Of a DNA stretch of 50,129 nt, positions 34,335 to 43,050 are shown one piece after another (the first letter of the stretch is position 1; each line of letters starts with the position of its first letter). This DNA comes from Eubacteriaceae bacterium. GTDB lineage: Bacteria > Bacillota > Clostridia > Peptostreptococcales > Anaerovoracaceae. The notes under the pieces were generated by a model. The model saw only the letters and a list, made by a program, of their open reading frames with translations. It was not told the origin of the DNA and searched no databases. The DNA is taken from the NCBI GenBank assembly GCA_902362435.1, contig CABIWW010000016.1, forward strand, positions 1 through 50,129, written 5' to 3'. The translations under genes and the position numbers were made by a program.

Positions 34335-35081
34335 ATGAAGTTTACTTATGATGCGTATAAAAAGATGATAGATGATCTGCGAAGAGCTGGATACACGTTT
34401 GCAGGATATGAGTCGCAGGAAGGTCTGGATCGTGTTGTGATTCTCAGGCATGATATCGATTACTGTTTGAATAAAGCTGTGAAAATGGCAGAGCTCGAAC
34501 AGGCATCAGGTGTCAGAAGCACATATTTCGTGTTGCTCAAGTCATCGTTCTACAATCTTTTGGCGGCAGAAAATCTCAGACTTCTTAAACGTATTAAAGA
34601 ACTTGGACATGATATAGGTCTTCATTTTGATGAACTGAGTTACACGAACGAATATTATGATGAACATGGGGGTATCAGAAATGTGATACTTGAAGAAGTG
34701 AAACTTCTCGAACAGGTATCTGGCATAGCGGTAAACTCAGTATCGATGCATCGACCATCCAGGAAAACACTTGAATCGGATATAGATTTGTCACCTGTTA
34801 TAAATTCATATGGAAAATATTTTTTCAAAGGATTCAAGTATGTTTCAGACAGCAGACGGCGCTGGCGTGAAGATGTTGATGGGATCATAGCAAGTGCTGA
34901 GTATGACAGGCTTCATATACTTACACATGCATTCTGGTATAACGATAAAGAAAAAGACCTTCGGTCTTCACTTGAAGAATTTATAAAAGACGGAATGCCG
35001 GATAGATATCGTATTTTGAATGATAACTTTACGGATCTTGAGGAAGTTATAACTCTTGAAGATATAAATAATGGGGTTTGA
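34335..35081 (+). CDS. Polysaccharide deacetylase-like protein (NodB-fold, WbmS-like)
   Basis: A 248-residue protein with the deacetylase-like landmarks VILRHDIDYCLNKAVKMAELE near residue 35, DIGLHFDELSY near 95 and VNSVSMHRPSR near 135. The double Asp and His pattern resembles the metal site of NodB-fold enzymes, but the HxxxH motif is not canonical. Proteins of this kind are scattered in O-antigen and capsule loci. A deacetylation role is plausible but unproven. The start at 34335 has AGGAG 9 nt upstream; the frame opens at 34317 without a ribosome site. It is 1 bp from the next gene. Confidence 0.7.
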   Translation: MKFTYDAYKKMIDDLRRAGYTFAGYESQEGLDRVVILRHDIDYCLNKAVKMAELEQASGVRSTYFVLLKSSFYNLLAAENLRLLKRIKELGHDIGLHFDELSYTNEYYDEHGGIRNVILEEVKLLEQVSGIAVNSVSMHRPSRKTLESDIDLSPVINSYGKYFFKGFKYVSDSRRRWREDVDGIIASAEYDRLHILTHAFWYNDKEKDLRSSLEEFIKDGMPDRYRILNDNFTDLEEVITLEDINNGV

Positions 35082-35082
35082 T

Positions 35083-36015
35083 ATGACTGACTGGAATTAT
35101 GATACCCAAAAACTAGTCAAAAAACTTGGCGGCAGTGTTATTAAAATGGCTGAAGTATCCATAAAGTGTGTCACGACTGTGGGTGACCCTAGGGAAAACG
35201 CGATGCTGTTTTTTACGTCAAAGAAATGGAAAGATGCATATGCAGACAGACTTCCGGAATTGAAGAACTGCTTCATAGTGACGGAGCATTCTATAGCAGA
35301 TGCATTTGAGTGTGTGTCTGACAGCTGCTGCATAGTGGCAGTGGATAATGCGAGGCTTTATTTTGCAAAGGCACTGAAACTTATAGTTGACAGTGAGAAC
35401 AGCGTAAAAAAATACACACCATATGGATGCGGAAGTTTTATTGGAGAAAATGTCATTATCGGAAATGACTGTAGGATAGAGCCATTCGTTTTCATAGACC
35501 ATGATGTTGTGATCGGCAATGGTGTGTCGATAAAAAGCGGTGTGAAGATAAGACAGAATGTGAAAATAGAGGATAATGTAACCATAGGAGAAAACAGCGT
35601 TATCGGGGTACAGGGATTCGGCGTTGAGAAGGATACTGATGGCAGGAATATCAGAATACCACATATAGGCGGAGTTATCATAAAAGAAAACGTGGAAATA
35701 GGCGCATTGTCATCTATAGTTGCAGGTACGATACACCCTACAGTGATAGAGAAAAATGTTTTTATAGATGATCTTAATCATATCGCGCATAATTGTCAAA
35801 TAGGCGAAGGTAGCATGCTTACGGCAGCAGCCCAGATAGGCGGCAGTGCAGCGATAGGTGCTGACAGTTATATTTCGCCGAATGCGACTGTGCGCAATGG
35901 TGTGTCATTGGGGAAAAACTGCTTTGTAGGACAGGGATCCTCGGTACAGCAGTCATTTGGGGACGGTGTATCGCTGGTTGGAAATCCTGCCAGAGAATTT
36001 ATGAGAAAAAAGTAG
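35083..36015 (+). CDS. LpxD-like left-handed beta-helix acyltransferase
   Basis: A 310-residue hexapeptide-repeat protein. The first ~110 residues are a small mixed domain. From about 120 there are continuous hexapeptide turns (VIIGNDCRIEPFVFIDHDVVIGNGVSIKSGV ...). HIAHNCQIGEGSMLTAAAQIGG contains the catalytic His motif of LpxD, which in Gram-negatives acylates the 3-amino group of UDP-sugar lipid A precursors. Nothing else suggests lipid A here, so I infer N-acylation of an amino sugar nucleotide of the polymer. The start at 35083 uses a weak GGGG site; the ATG at 35071 overlaps the previous gene and would add four residues. Confidence 0.82.
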   Translation: MTDWNYDTQKLVKKLGGSVIKMAEVSIKCVTTVGDPRENAMLFFTSKKWKDAYADRLPELKNCFIVTEHSIADAFECVSDSCCIVAVDNARLYFAKALKLIVDSENSVKKYTPYGCGSFIGENVIIGNDCRIEPFVFIDHDVVIGNGVSIKSGVKIRQNVKIEDNVTIGENSVIGVQGFGVEKDTDGRNIRIPHIGGVIIKENVEIGALSSIVAGTIHPTVIEKNVFIDDLNHIAHNCQIGEGSMLTAAAQIGGSAAIGADSYISPNATVRNGVSLGKNCFVGQGSSVQQSFGDGVSLVGNPAREFMRKK

Positions 36016-36039
36016 TGGAAGAGCAGAAAGGAACAGATT

Positions 36040-36600
36040 GTGGATTATTTTGTACACGAATCAAGCTATGTAGATGAAGGCGTCAAAATAGGAAAAGGAA
36101 CGAAGATATGGCATTTCTGCCATATACAGACAGGTGCGGAGATAGGTGAGAAGTGTTCGTTCGGTCAGAATGTCAATGTTTCTAATAACGTTAAGATCGG
36201 CAACGGATGCAAACTGCAGAACAATGTTTCAGTTTATGAAGGTGTGGAGCTGGAGGATCATGTTTTCTGCGGACCTTCGATGGTATTCACAAATGATCTG
36301 ACGCCTAGAGCTAAGTATCCGAAAGGCAGTGCCGGATATAAGAAGACACTTCTGAAGACCGGCGCTACGGTAGGTGCTAATGCTACTGTAGTATGTGGAC
36401 ATACGCTTGGAAAATGGTCGATGATAGCATCAGGCGCAGTCGTTACAAAGGACGTTCCGGATCATGCTCTGATGGCAGGCGTTCCGGCAAAGAGGATAGG
36501 CTGGGTGTGTGAATGCGGAGAAGTTCTTAAGAACGGATTAACATGCAGCATGTGTGGAAGAAGCTATACCGAATCGGATAACGGTCTTGAAGAAAAATAA
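36040..36600 (+). CDS. UDP-3-amino-uronate N-acetyltransferase (WbpD/WlbB-like)
   Basis: A 186-residue left-handed beta-helix acetyltransferase. YFVHESSYVDEGVKIGKGTKIWHFCHI opens it, hexapeptide repeats follow, and the acetyl-CoA end shows MVFTNDLTPRAKYPKG, TVGANATVVCGHTLG and LMAGVPAKRIGWV. This pattern is typical of WbpD/WlbB, which acetylate the 3-amino group of UDP-GlcNAc3NA. A short C-terminal four-Cys knuckle (CECG ... CSMCG) may bind zinc. It starts with GTG after AAAGGAA. The next gene is the matching 3-oxidase, supporting the pathway assignment. Confidence 0.87.
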   Translation: MDYFVHESSYVDEGVKIGKGTKIWHFCHIQTGAEIGEKCSFGQNVNVSNNVKIGNGCKLQNNVSVYEGVELEDHVFCGPSMVFTNDLTPRAKYPKGSAGYKKTLLKTGATVGANATVVCGHTLGKWSMIASGAVVTKDVPDHALMAGVPAKRIGWVCECGEVLKNGLTCSMCGRSYTESDNGLEEK

Positions 36601-36622
36601 TTTTGGAGGAAATAAAAGTATC

Positions 36623-37696
36623 ATGAAATACGCACTTATAGGTTGCGGCAGGATCGCAACAAACCATATGAAAGCAGCAGTCAACAACAAGCTGGAGATC
36701 GCAGCAGTATGCGATGTTCTTCCGGAAAAAATGGAGGAGCTTCTTGCAAAACACGATTTACAGAACGACGATTCGATAAAACGATATGAAGACTATAAAA
36801 AAATGATAGAAGAGATAAAGCCTGAACTCGTGAGCATAGCTACAGAGAGCGGGATACATGCTGAGATAGCTTTATACTGCATAGAAAAAGGCGTGAACCT
36901 GATAATCGAAAAGCCTATGGCAATGAGCATAGAAGATGCTGACAAGATCATAAAGCTTTCCGAGGAAAAAGGTGTGAAGGTATCGGCATGCCATCAGAAC
37001 AGATTCAATGTTGCTATCCAGCAGCTGAGACAGGCTGTGGAAAGCGGCAGATTCGGCAAGCTTTCACATGGTTCGATCCATGTAAGATGGAACAGGAATG
37101 AGGGCTATTATACTCAGGCTCCATGGAGAGGAACGTGGGCTCAGGACGGCGGAGCACTGATGAACCAGTGCATACATGGTATCGACCTCCTCAGATGGAT
37201 GATGGGCGATGAGATAGAGGAGATATACGGAGCAACGAGACAGCAGTTCCATGATTATCTTGAAGCGGAAGACGTGGGAATGGCAGTTGTGAAGTTCAAG
37301 AACGGTGCGATAGGTACGATAGAGGGCACTACAAACGTTTACCCTAAGAATCTTGAAGAGACTCTTTACATATTCGGAGAAAACGGAACCGTAAAAATCG
37401 GCGGAACATCAACAAACAATATCGATGTCTGGGATTTTGCAGATGAAACAGAAGCGGACAGCAAAAACAAAGGCCTTAAGGAAGAGACGAGCAATGTATA
37501 CGGAAACGGTCACACCAGCCTGTTTGCAGATGTAATAGATGCCATAGAAAACGACAGGAAGCCATATGTAGACGCAGTTGCAGGAAGAAATGCTCTGGAA
37601 GTGGTACTTTCAATATACAAGAGCCAGAAGACCGGCGGATCCGTGAAACTGCCGCTGAAGGATTTTGCAAGTATTGATATGAAAGGTGAATTTTAA
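36623..37696 (+). CDS. Gfo/Idh/MocA-family oxidoreductase (WbpB/WlbA-like UDP-GlcNAcA 3-dehydrogenase)
   Basis: A 357-residue NAD-dependent oxidoreductase. The N-terminal Rossmann motif is YALIGCGRIATNHMKAA. The catalytic EKP motif is in NLIIEKPMAMS near residue 96. ACHQNRFNVAIQQLR and WRGTWAQDGGALMNQCIHGIDLL are characteristic of WlbA/WbpB, which oxidise C3 of UDP-GlcNAcA for amination. The start at 36623 follows GGAGGA by 12 nt; the frame opens at 36554 inside the previous gene. It overlaps the next glycosyltransferase by 1 nt (TAATG). Confidence 0.88.
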   Translation: MKYALIGCGRIATNHMKAAVNNKLEIAAVCDVLPEKMEELLAKHDLQNDDSIKRYEDYKKMIEEIKPELVSIATESGIHAEIALYCIEKGVNLIIEKPMAMSIEDADKIIKLSEEKGVKVSACHQNRFNVAIQQLRQAVESGRFGKLSHGSIHVRWNRNEGYYTQAPWRGTWAQDGGALMNQCIHGIDLLRWMMGDEIEEIYGATRQQFHDYLEAEDVGMAVVKFKNGAIGTIEGTTNVYPKNLEETLYIFGENGTVKIGGTSTNNIDVWDFADETEADSKNKGLKEETSNVYGNGHTSLFADVIDAIENDRKPYVDAVAGRNALEVVLSIYKSQKTGGSVKLPLKDFASIDMKGEF

Positions 37697-38829
37697 TGTC
37701 AGTCAAAATATGCCATGTTACAAGTGCGCATAACAGCACAGATGTCAGGATATTTGAAAAAGAATGTACTTCTCTGGCAAAGCTTGAAGGCAATGAAGTA
37801 TATCTTGTTGCACCCGGGGAAAGTTTTCAGAAGAATAATGTTCAGATCGTAGGTATCGGGGAACGTCCATCCAGTAGAATGAAACGTTTCACTGCGTTCT
37901 CCAAAAAAGCATATAAGACAGCACTGAGCCTTGATGCCGACATATACCATTTTCATGATCCAGAATTGCTGCAGTATGCTGTAAAACTCAAGCATAAGGG
38001 GAAAATCGTGGTATATGACAGTCATGAAGATACTGTTGCAGATATACAGCGAAAAGAATATATACCTGCATCAATGAGAAAAATCATCACATTGATTTTC
38101 GGAAAATATCTGTACCGTACTGCATCAAAGATCGATGCAGTAGTGACGGTCACACCTAGGATCGTTGAAAAATACAAAATGGTTAATGACAATGTATTTC
38201 TTGTTACGAACTATCCTATTATAGAGGAAGACAGGGAAGTACCTGAAAGAAAAAAGGCCAGCAGTGAAACAGTACTGTGTTTTGCAGGTGGTGTAGCACC
38301 TATGTGGTCGCATGACAGGATCCTGGAAGCCATAAATGGACTCGACGATGTGAAATATGTGTTTTTCGGAGCCGGAGAAAACGATTATATAGAACACCTG
38401 AAAGAGATAGATGGATGGGAAAAGTCTGAATACAGAGGAAAAGTGCCTTTTGACACGGTCAATCGCGAACTGTGGAATGCAGATATAGGAATGGCTTTAT
38501 GTAAGTATATTTTTGGTGAAGATAAGGAAGGAACGCTGGGAAATACAAAACTTTTCGAAGAAATGCTGCATGAACTGCCAGTGATCGCAACTGATTTCAG
38601 ACTTTGGAAAGAAATCGTTGAAGGCAATGACTGCGGTATATGTGTAGATCCGAATGATGTAAATCAGATAAAAGATGCGGTCACTTTACTTATGAAGGAG
38701 CCGGAACGAGCAAAAAAAATGGGGAAAAACGGAAGAAAAGTTATATTGGAAAAATATAACTGGAAGAGTCAGGAGAAAAATCTGTTTGAAGCATATGACA
38801 TGCTGAAGACAGAGATCGTGGGGCTATGA
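37696..38829 (+). CDS. Glycosyltransferase (GT-B, family 4-like)
   Basis: A 377-residue glycosyltransferase. It opens VKICHVTSAHNSTDVRIFEKECTSLAKLEGNEVYLVAPG and has IYHFHDPELLQYAVKLK, YDSHEDTVADIQ, and the C-terminal KLFEEMLHELPVIATDF donor site with its acidic residues. These landmarks recur in capsule-locus GT4 enzymes of Firmicutes. It probably adds one sugar to the repeat unit. The start codon overlaps the preceding stop by 1 nt, so translation is coupled to the WbpB-like gene, and a uronic-acid donor is possible (inference). Confidence 0.85.
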   Translation: MSVKICHVTSAHNSTDVRIFEKECTSLAKLEGNEVYLVAPGESFQKNNVQIVGIGERPSSRMKRFTAFSKKAYKTALSLDADIYHFHDPELLQYAVKLKHKGKIVVYDSHEDTVADIQRKEYIPASMRKIITLIFGKYLYRTASKIDAVVTVTPRIVEKYKMVNDNVFLVTNYPIIEEDREVPERKKASSETVLCFAGGVAPMWSHDRILEAINGLDDVKYVFFGAGENDYIEHLKEIDGWEKSEYRGKVPFDTVNRELWNADIGMALCKYIFGEDKEGTLGNTKLFEEMLHELPVIATDFRLWKEIVEGNDCGICVDPNDVNQIKDAVTLLMKEPERAKKMGKNGRKVILEKYNWKSQEKNLFEAYDMLKTEIVGL

Positions 38830-38830
38830 G

Positions 38831-40123
38831 ATGGATAATGGGAAAAATATCAGGATCAAAACAGATGTGGTAATATTCATTGCAATGGGTGTTATTGCAA
38901 TGAATCTGGTCATTTCGAATATAGGCTTGTATGGGGGAAGGACGAGTCCTCCGCTGCTTGTAGGCGCATTTGTGATGATGCTGTTGAGTATATGGCTGAT
39001 TCGAGAAAGAAGATGTATATCAAAAATACGGATCATAAAACTGATGCCTTTGATTATAATGGGTGTGATTTTTTTTGTTTATGGACTCATTTTTAGAGTT
39101 CCGTCATATATACTGTATGCTTTCGTTTTCGTATTTCAGCTGCCGTTGTTCTGTTTGTCGACAGAGCATGTGATATTGAATAAAATACTATATGCTTTTA
39201 CAGTATCTTCAGTATTTATTTATGGAGCAGCACAGGTAGGCGCATTTCTTTTTTCTCCGTTGTCAGATGTGCAGTATTACGGCATAATGGGAAATCCGAA
39301 TCTTTGGGGCGAATATCTTACGTTTGCACTTGTATCGATACTGTATCTTTATGAGAAAGTCAGGAAAAAAGCATCAAAGGTATTTCTGCTGATATTATTT
39401 GGGATATCCCTTGCTGAGCTGTTTTTTTCGCGTTCCAGAACATCTATGCTGGCAGGTATAGTTGTAATAGTGGTATATCTGATATATGCATGCTTAAGCA
39501 GAAATGATCTGAAGAAAAAAGTGGCTTCTTTGATCATAGCTGCGGTCATTTGTTTTCCGGCAACGTATGCTGTACTGTCTTTTGTTACACCTTATATTGC
39601 AGAAAGTGTTGGGATAGAAATCGAATTCAAAGCAGAGAGTCTGACAGAACAGTTTGCGGCAACATCGGACAGGTATCTGAAAGGCATTGCAACAGAAGGC
39701 AGTATTTCATCGGGAAGGGTAGAAATATGGCGTACATATTTTTCGAATCTCTCAATGAAAGGTCATGATCCGGATCCGCTTGAAGTGAGACGATACAGCG
39801 ATGTTTTTGTAAAAATGGATGCTCATAATACGTTCCTGCAGGTGGCATATCAGGGAGGATATCCTGCTCTGCTGTTTTTTGTGGTATCGATTGGCATGTG
39901 TGCATTTGATTATTTTAAAAAACTCTTTAGAAAAAATATCGGCTTATATGAATGCTATGCCTTGGCAACATTGTGTTCTGCGGTTGTATATATGTTACTG
40001 TCAAGTTCTTTCAGTCCGTATACGGTATTTGCGATGTTCGGATACTGGATATTTGTGATACCGGGATATGTGACAGATGGAAGTGAAGATCTAAAGCGAG
40101 CTGGTATCAGAAGAGAAAAGTAA
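38831..40123 (+). CDS. O-antigen polymerase/ligase-like membrane protein (Wzy-type)
   Basis: A 430-residue protein with about 10-12 hydrophobic helices. A large extracytoplasmic loop (about residues 255-330, KAESLTEQFAATSDRYLKGIATEGSISSGRVEIWRTYF ... DAHNTFLQVAYQGG) carries the Wzy_C-type GR..IW and H-NTFLQ motifs. Such proteins polymerise lipid-linked repeat units at the outer face. It is the only polymerase candidate in the locus. It starts 1 bp after the glycosyltransferase stop. Confidence 0.85.
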   Translation: MDNGKNIRIKTDVVIFIAMGVIAMNLVISNIGLYGGRTSPPLLVGAFVMMLLSIWLIRERRCISKIRIIKLMPLIIMGVIFFVYGLIFRVPSYILYAFVFVFQLPLFCLSTEHVILNKILYAFTVSSVFIYGAAQVGAFLFSPLSDVQYYGIMGNPNLWGEYLTFALVSILYLYEKVRKKASKVFLLILFGISLAELFFSRSRTSMLAGIVVIVVYLIYACLSRNDLKKKVASLIIAAVICFPATYAVLSFVTPYIAESVGIEIEFKAESLTEQFAATSDRYLKGIATEGSISSGRVEIWRTYFSNLSMKGHDPDPLEVRRYSDVFVKMDAHNTFLQVAYQGGYPALLFFVVSIGMCAFDYFKKLFRKNIGLYECYALATLCSAVVYMLLSSSFSPYTVFAMFGYWIFVIPGYVTDGSEDLKRAGIRREK

Positions 40124-40157
40124 AGTTATAGATATGCTTTATAGTTAAGGAGAAAAT

Positions 40158-41780
40158 ATGTGGTACAAACTGAAAGACAATACGTTTGAATTCAGTGATT
40201 ATATGCATTTTTCCGATGGAGATACGGATTATTACTGTAATGGTATTTTCTTCATACCGGGATTCAAGGCAGGGATGCAGAGCATTATCGAAATGGCAAG
40301 GATGTACAGACAAAAAGGTGCATTTGATTTTATCGACTATTTTGGAGCATTTGATTTTTTTGTAAAGGAAAAAGACAAGTGTACTTTTTTCACCAGTAAT
40401 GGTATAAACAGGTGTTTTTTTTACAATAAAGAATATGTATCCGATGATATGCTGGAGATAGTAAAGAACAGTGAAGACGCAGCATTCGATGAATCTGCAG
40501 TATGCCAGTATTTTACTTATGGCAGAATATTTTTTGACAAGACATATATACAGGATGTATATATGTCAAACAGCAACTGCTATTATACTGTAAAAGATGG
40601 CATGATAACAAGGCATGACAAAAATATCGGAGATCTTTCAGATCGTGAGAAAGGAATAAGCCCCGAAAGATTTTCCGAGATCATTACGGATTCGTTGTCG
40701 GATGTAAAAAAGGTTCTTTCTCTTACGGGAGGCTTTGACAGTCGTTATGTACTGTCGATGTTCCTGAAGAATCCTGAGCTTATAGATACATCTATTTGTG
40801 GGTCACAGACAGGTCATGCGGATTTTGAGATATCAGAAAAAGTTGCGGAAAAAGCAGGTGTGGGGTATTCTCAGATCTATGTGCAGAAGCCTGAAGTCAC
40901 TGAGGAGTATCTGGTAAGAAACTTTTTTGAGAGGAACGGATATTTCAATACATTGAATGATGGCGTGTTCAGGCTCAATGAATATCTGCAGATGAAAAAA
41001 GATGCCGGGTATGAGTGCCTGATGACAGGAGATTCCGGGATTTTCCATAAATCTGATGAATGGCCGCAGTATTTTCCGTTTTACAATTCCCCTGTATACA
41101 GCGTAAAGAGAGACTACCGTAATATAATACTGTGTAACCGGAAAGGGCTGCCGTTCTCAAAAAAATTCATAAAATATTTCGAGGATGATCAGAAGAAAAT
41201 AATAGATCATCTGGAAGCAAACAGACGCAGTATCAACACGAAAAATTGCGACTGGTTTTCATGGTATCTGTCAAGGCCTGCAAGCTATTGTCCTCTGTAT
41301 AATAATCAGAGTAAGATCATAGCGTCATATCCGCCGCTGCTGGAATACAGGTGTGTGATATATTCATACAATCTGCCCCGAAGAAAAAGACTTATGGCTA
41401 CGGGTATGAAAGAGTATATAACTTCGGTAAATAATGAAATGGCTGCTGTACAGACATTAAGCGGTTCCACGACGTCCAGTGAGAAAAAATACAGACTAAA
41501 AGATATTGCAGCATCACTGATGTATATCGTTAAAGCAGCAGGCCGGCTTTTCTGCAGGATCTTTATGCCTGATGCCAGTGTGTCACACAGTATCACCGAC
41601 TGGTCTTGCGAAGCAGATATCAGAAGTCTGGAAATAGCAGAAAAAGCCGTACGATTCGGAAAGAGTAAGGGATGGCTTGAAAGCAGCATCAATGTAGAGA
41701 ATATACAGTATGATATACTTTTAAAATTGATAGAGGTATTTCTCTTCAAAGAGTATCGGGAAGGAAATATCAGCAGGTAA
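40158..41780 (+). CDS. Asparagine-synthase-like amidotransferase lacking a glutaminase Cys
   Basis: A 540-residue protein with the ATP pyrophosphatase loop SLTGGFDSRYVLSMF near residue 188, as in asparagine synthetase B. The N-terminal ~150 residues look like a decayed glutaminase (GAFDFFVKEKDKCTFFTSNGINRCFFYN). The protein begins MWYKLKD, with no Cys at position 2, so it cannot use glutamine in the standard way. Related proteins in capsule loci are thought to form amides on sugar carboxyl groups or modify amino-sugars. The ribosome site AAGGAG is 8 nt upstream. It may amidate the uronic acid made here, with ammonia or another protein as nitrogen source. Confidence 0.75.
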   Translation: MWYKLKDNTFEFSDYMHFSDGDTDYYCNGIFFIPGFKAGMQSIIEMARMYRQKGAFDFIDYFGAFDFFVKEKDKCTFFTSNGINRCFFYNKEYVSDDMLEIVKNSEDAAFDESAVCQYFTYGRIFFDKTYIQDVYMSNSNCYYTVKDGMITRHDKNIGDLSDREKGISPERFSEIITDSLSDVKKVLSLTGGFDSRYVLSMFLKNPELIDTSICGSQTGHADFEISEKVAEKAGVGYSQIYVQKPEVTEEYLVRNFFERNGYFNTLNDGVFRLNEYLQMKKDAGYECLMTGDSGIFHKSDEWPQYFPFYNSPVYSVKRDYRNIILCNRKGLPFSKKFIKYFEDDQKKIIDHLEANRRSINTKNCDWFSWYLSRPASYCPLYNNQSKIIASYPPLLEYRCVIYSYNLPRRKRLMATGMKEYITSVNNEMAAVQTLSGSTTSSEKKYRLKDIAASLMYIVKAAGRLFCRIFMPDASVSHSITDWSCEADIRSLEIAEKAVRFGKSKGWLESSINVENIQYDILLKLIEVFLFKEYREGNISR

Positions 41781-41813
41781 TTGCTGAAAAGCAGTAAAAA
41801 GTAGTAGGTAAAT

Positions 41814-42944
41814 ATGGGTAAAAAGGTTTTTATTCTTGGGGGAGCAGCCTCTATATGGATAAAGGAATATATAAAGAATATACACTATAAAGAAGGCAAT
41901 GAAGTGTGGATCGCTTTATTTGAGAAGCCTCCGGCAGCGTATTTTGAAGAGTATGAAAAAATGGGAGTTCATATTCTGGATCTTTCAGAGAAGACTGGCA
42001 CAGCAGGGAATTTTTACAAGACCGCAGGACTGATACAGTTTGCATTGAAGCATCGAAAATGTTTCTTTGACCATATAGAAATACATTGCCCTCCCAGTTC
42101 AAGACAGGCAGATATATTTGCGGTCGCTGCAAAAATTATTGCTGTTAAGACTATCGTGGTATTCTGGGGGTCAGATATCCTTAGAATAAACGATTCTCAA
42201 GTCAGACAGATAAAGAAGATAGTAGATATTGCAGATCAGATAAATCTCAGTACCGGGGAGATGCGAAAAGCATTCAGACATTTTTTCGGGAATAAATATG
42301 ACACCAAGATATCATCTGCTAATTTTGGCAGTCTGGCATTTGAAGAAATAAGGAAAGCAAAAGAGGGTAAAAGCAAAAATAAGTTAAAAGGCGGATTTGG
42401 GCTGGATCCAGACAGAATATCTGTTGCAGTAGGGTATAACGGCAGTCAAAAGCAGCAGCATCTTAAGGTCATACAGGCACTGGGCAGAATGGATGAAAGT
42501 TCTAAAAACAGGATCGAGCTCATGCTGCATGTCCCGGATTGTACTTTTTCGTATATGGACGAGCTTAGAGCTGCATTGACTGCTTCGGGAATCAGTTATA
42601 TTATAATGGATGAAATGATATCTCTTGAGCGGATCGCTGAACTGAGATGCGCAATGGATATATTTATACATGCGCAGGTGACAGATGCACTGTCAAGCAC
42701 GATAAGGGAGTATATTTATGCAGGTACTGATCTCATCAATCCAGTCTGGATACGATATGATGAGTTTGACAGGCTTGGCATAGAGTATTGCCGCTATGAT
42801 GATTTTGATATGCTTGAAGAATGTCTTAAAAAGCTGATTGATGGAGAAATCAGGATCGATAGTGAAAGAAATTCTGAGATAATATACAGGAATTATTCAT
42901 GGGATACTGTGAGAAATGAGTGGCTGGATATATATGTCAGTTAG
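41814..42944 (+). CDS. Putative GT-B glycosyltransferase
   Basis: A 376-residue protein opening KKVFILGGAASIWIKEYIKNI. It has VVFWGSDILRIN at the middle, YNGSQKQQHLKVIQALG starting the C-terminal domain, and AMDIFIHAQVTDALSSTIREYIYAG near the end. The two-domain layout is of GT-B type and resembles WecF-like transferases loosely, but key motifs are too diverged to assign a family. It lies between the asparagine-synthase-like gene and the WbpG-like gene. The next gap is 106 bp, with no clear promoter. Confidence 0.65.
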   Translation: MGKKVFILGGAASIWIKEYIKNIHYKEGNEVWIALFEKPPAAYFEEYEKMGVHILDLSEKTGTAGNFYKTAGLIQFALKHRKCFFDHIEIHCPPSSRQADIFAVAAKIIAVKTIVVFWGSDILRINDSQVRQIKKIVDIADQINLSTGEMRKAFRHFFGNKYDTKISSANFGSLAFEEIRKAKEGKSKNKLKGGFGLDPDRISVAVGYNGSQKQQHLKVIQALGRMDESSKNRIELMLHVPDCTFSYMDELRAALTASGISYIIMDEMISLERIAELRCAMDIFIHAQVTDALSSTIREYIYAGTDLINPVWIRYDEFDRLGIEYCRYDDFDMLEECLKKLIDGEIRIDSERNSEIIYRNYSWDTVRNEWLDIYVS

Positions 42945-43050
42945 ATCTGACTGATGTACAACGCAGTATAACGAGCTGGAAATGATATTTGTAGCGAGAG
43001 TAGTAAAACGATTTGCAAAAATATTACAAACTGTTATAAGGAGAGTTAGT

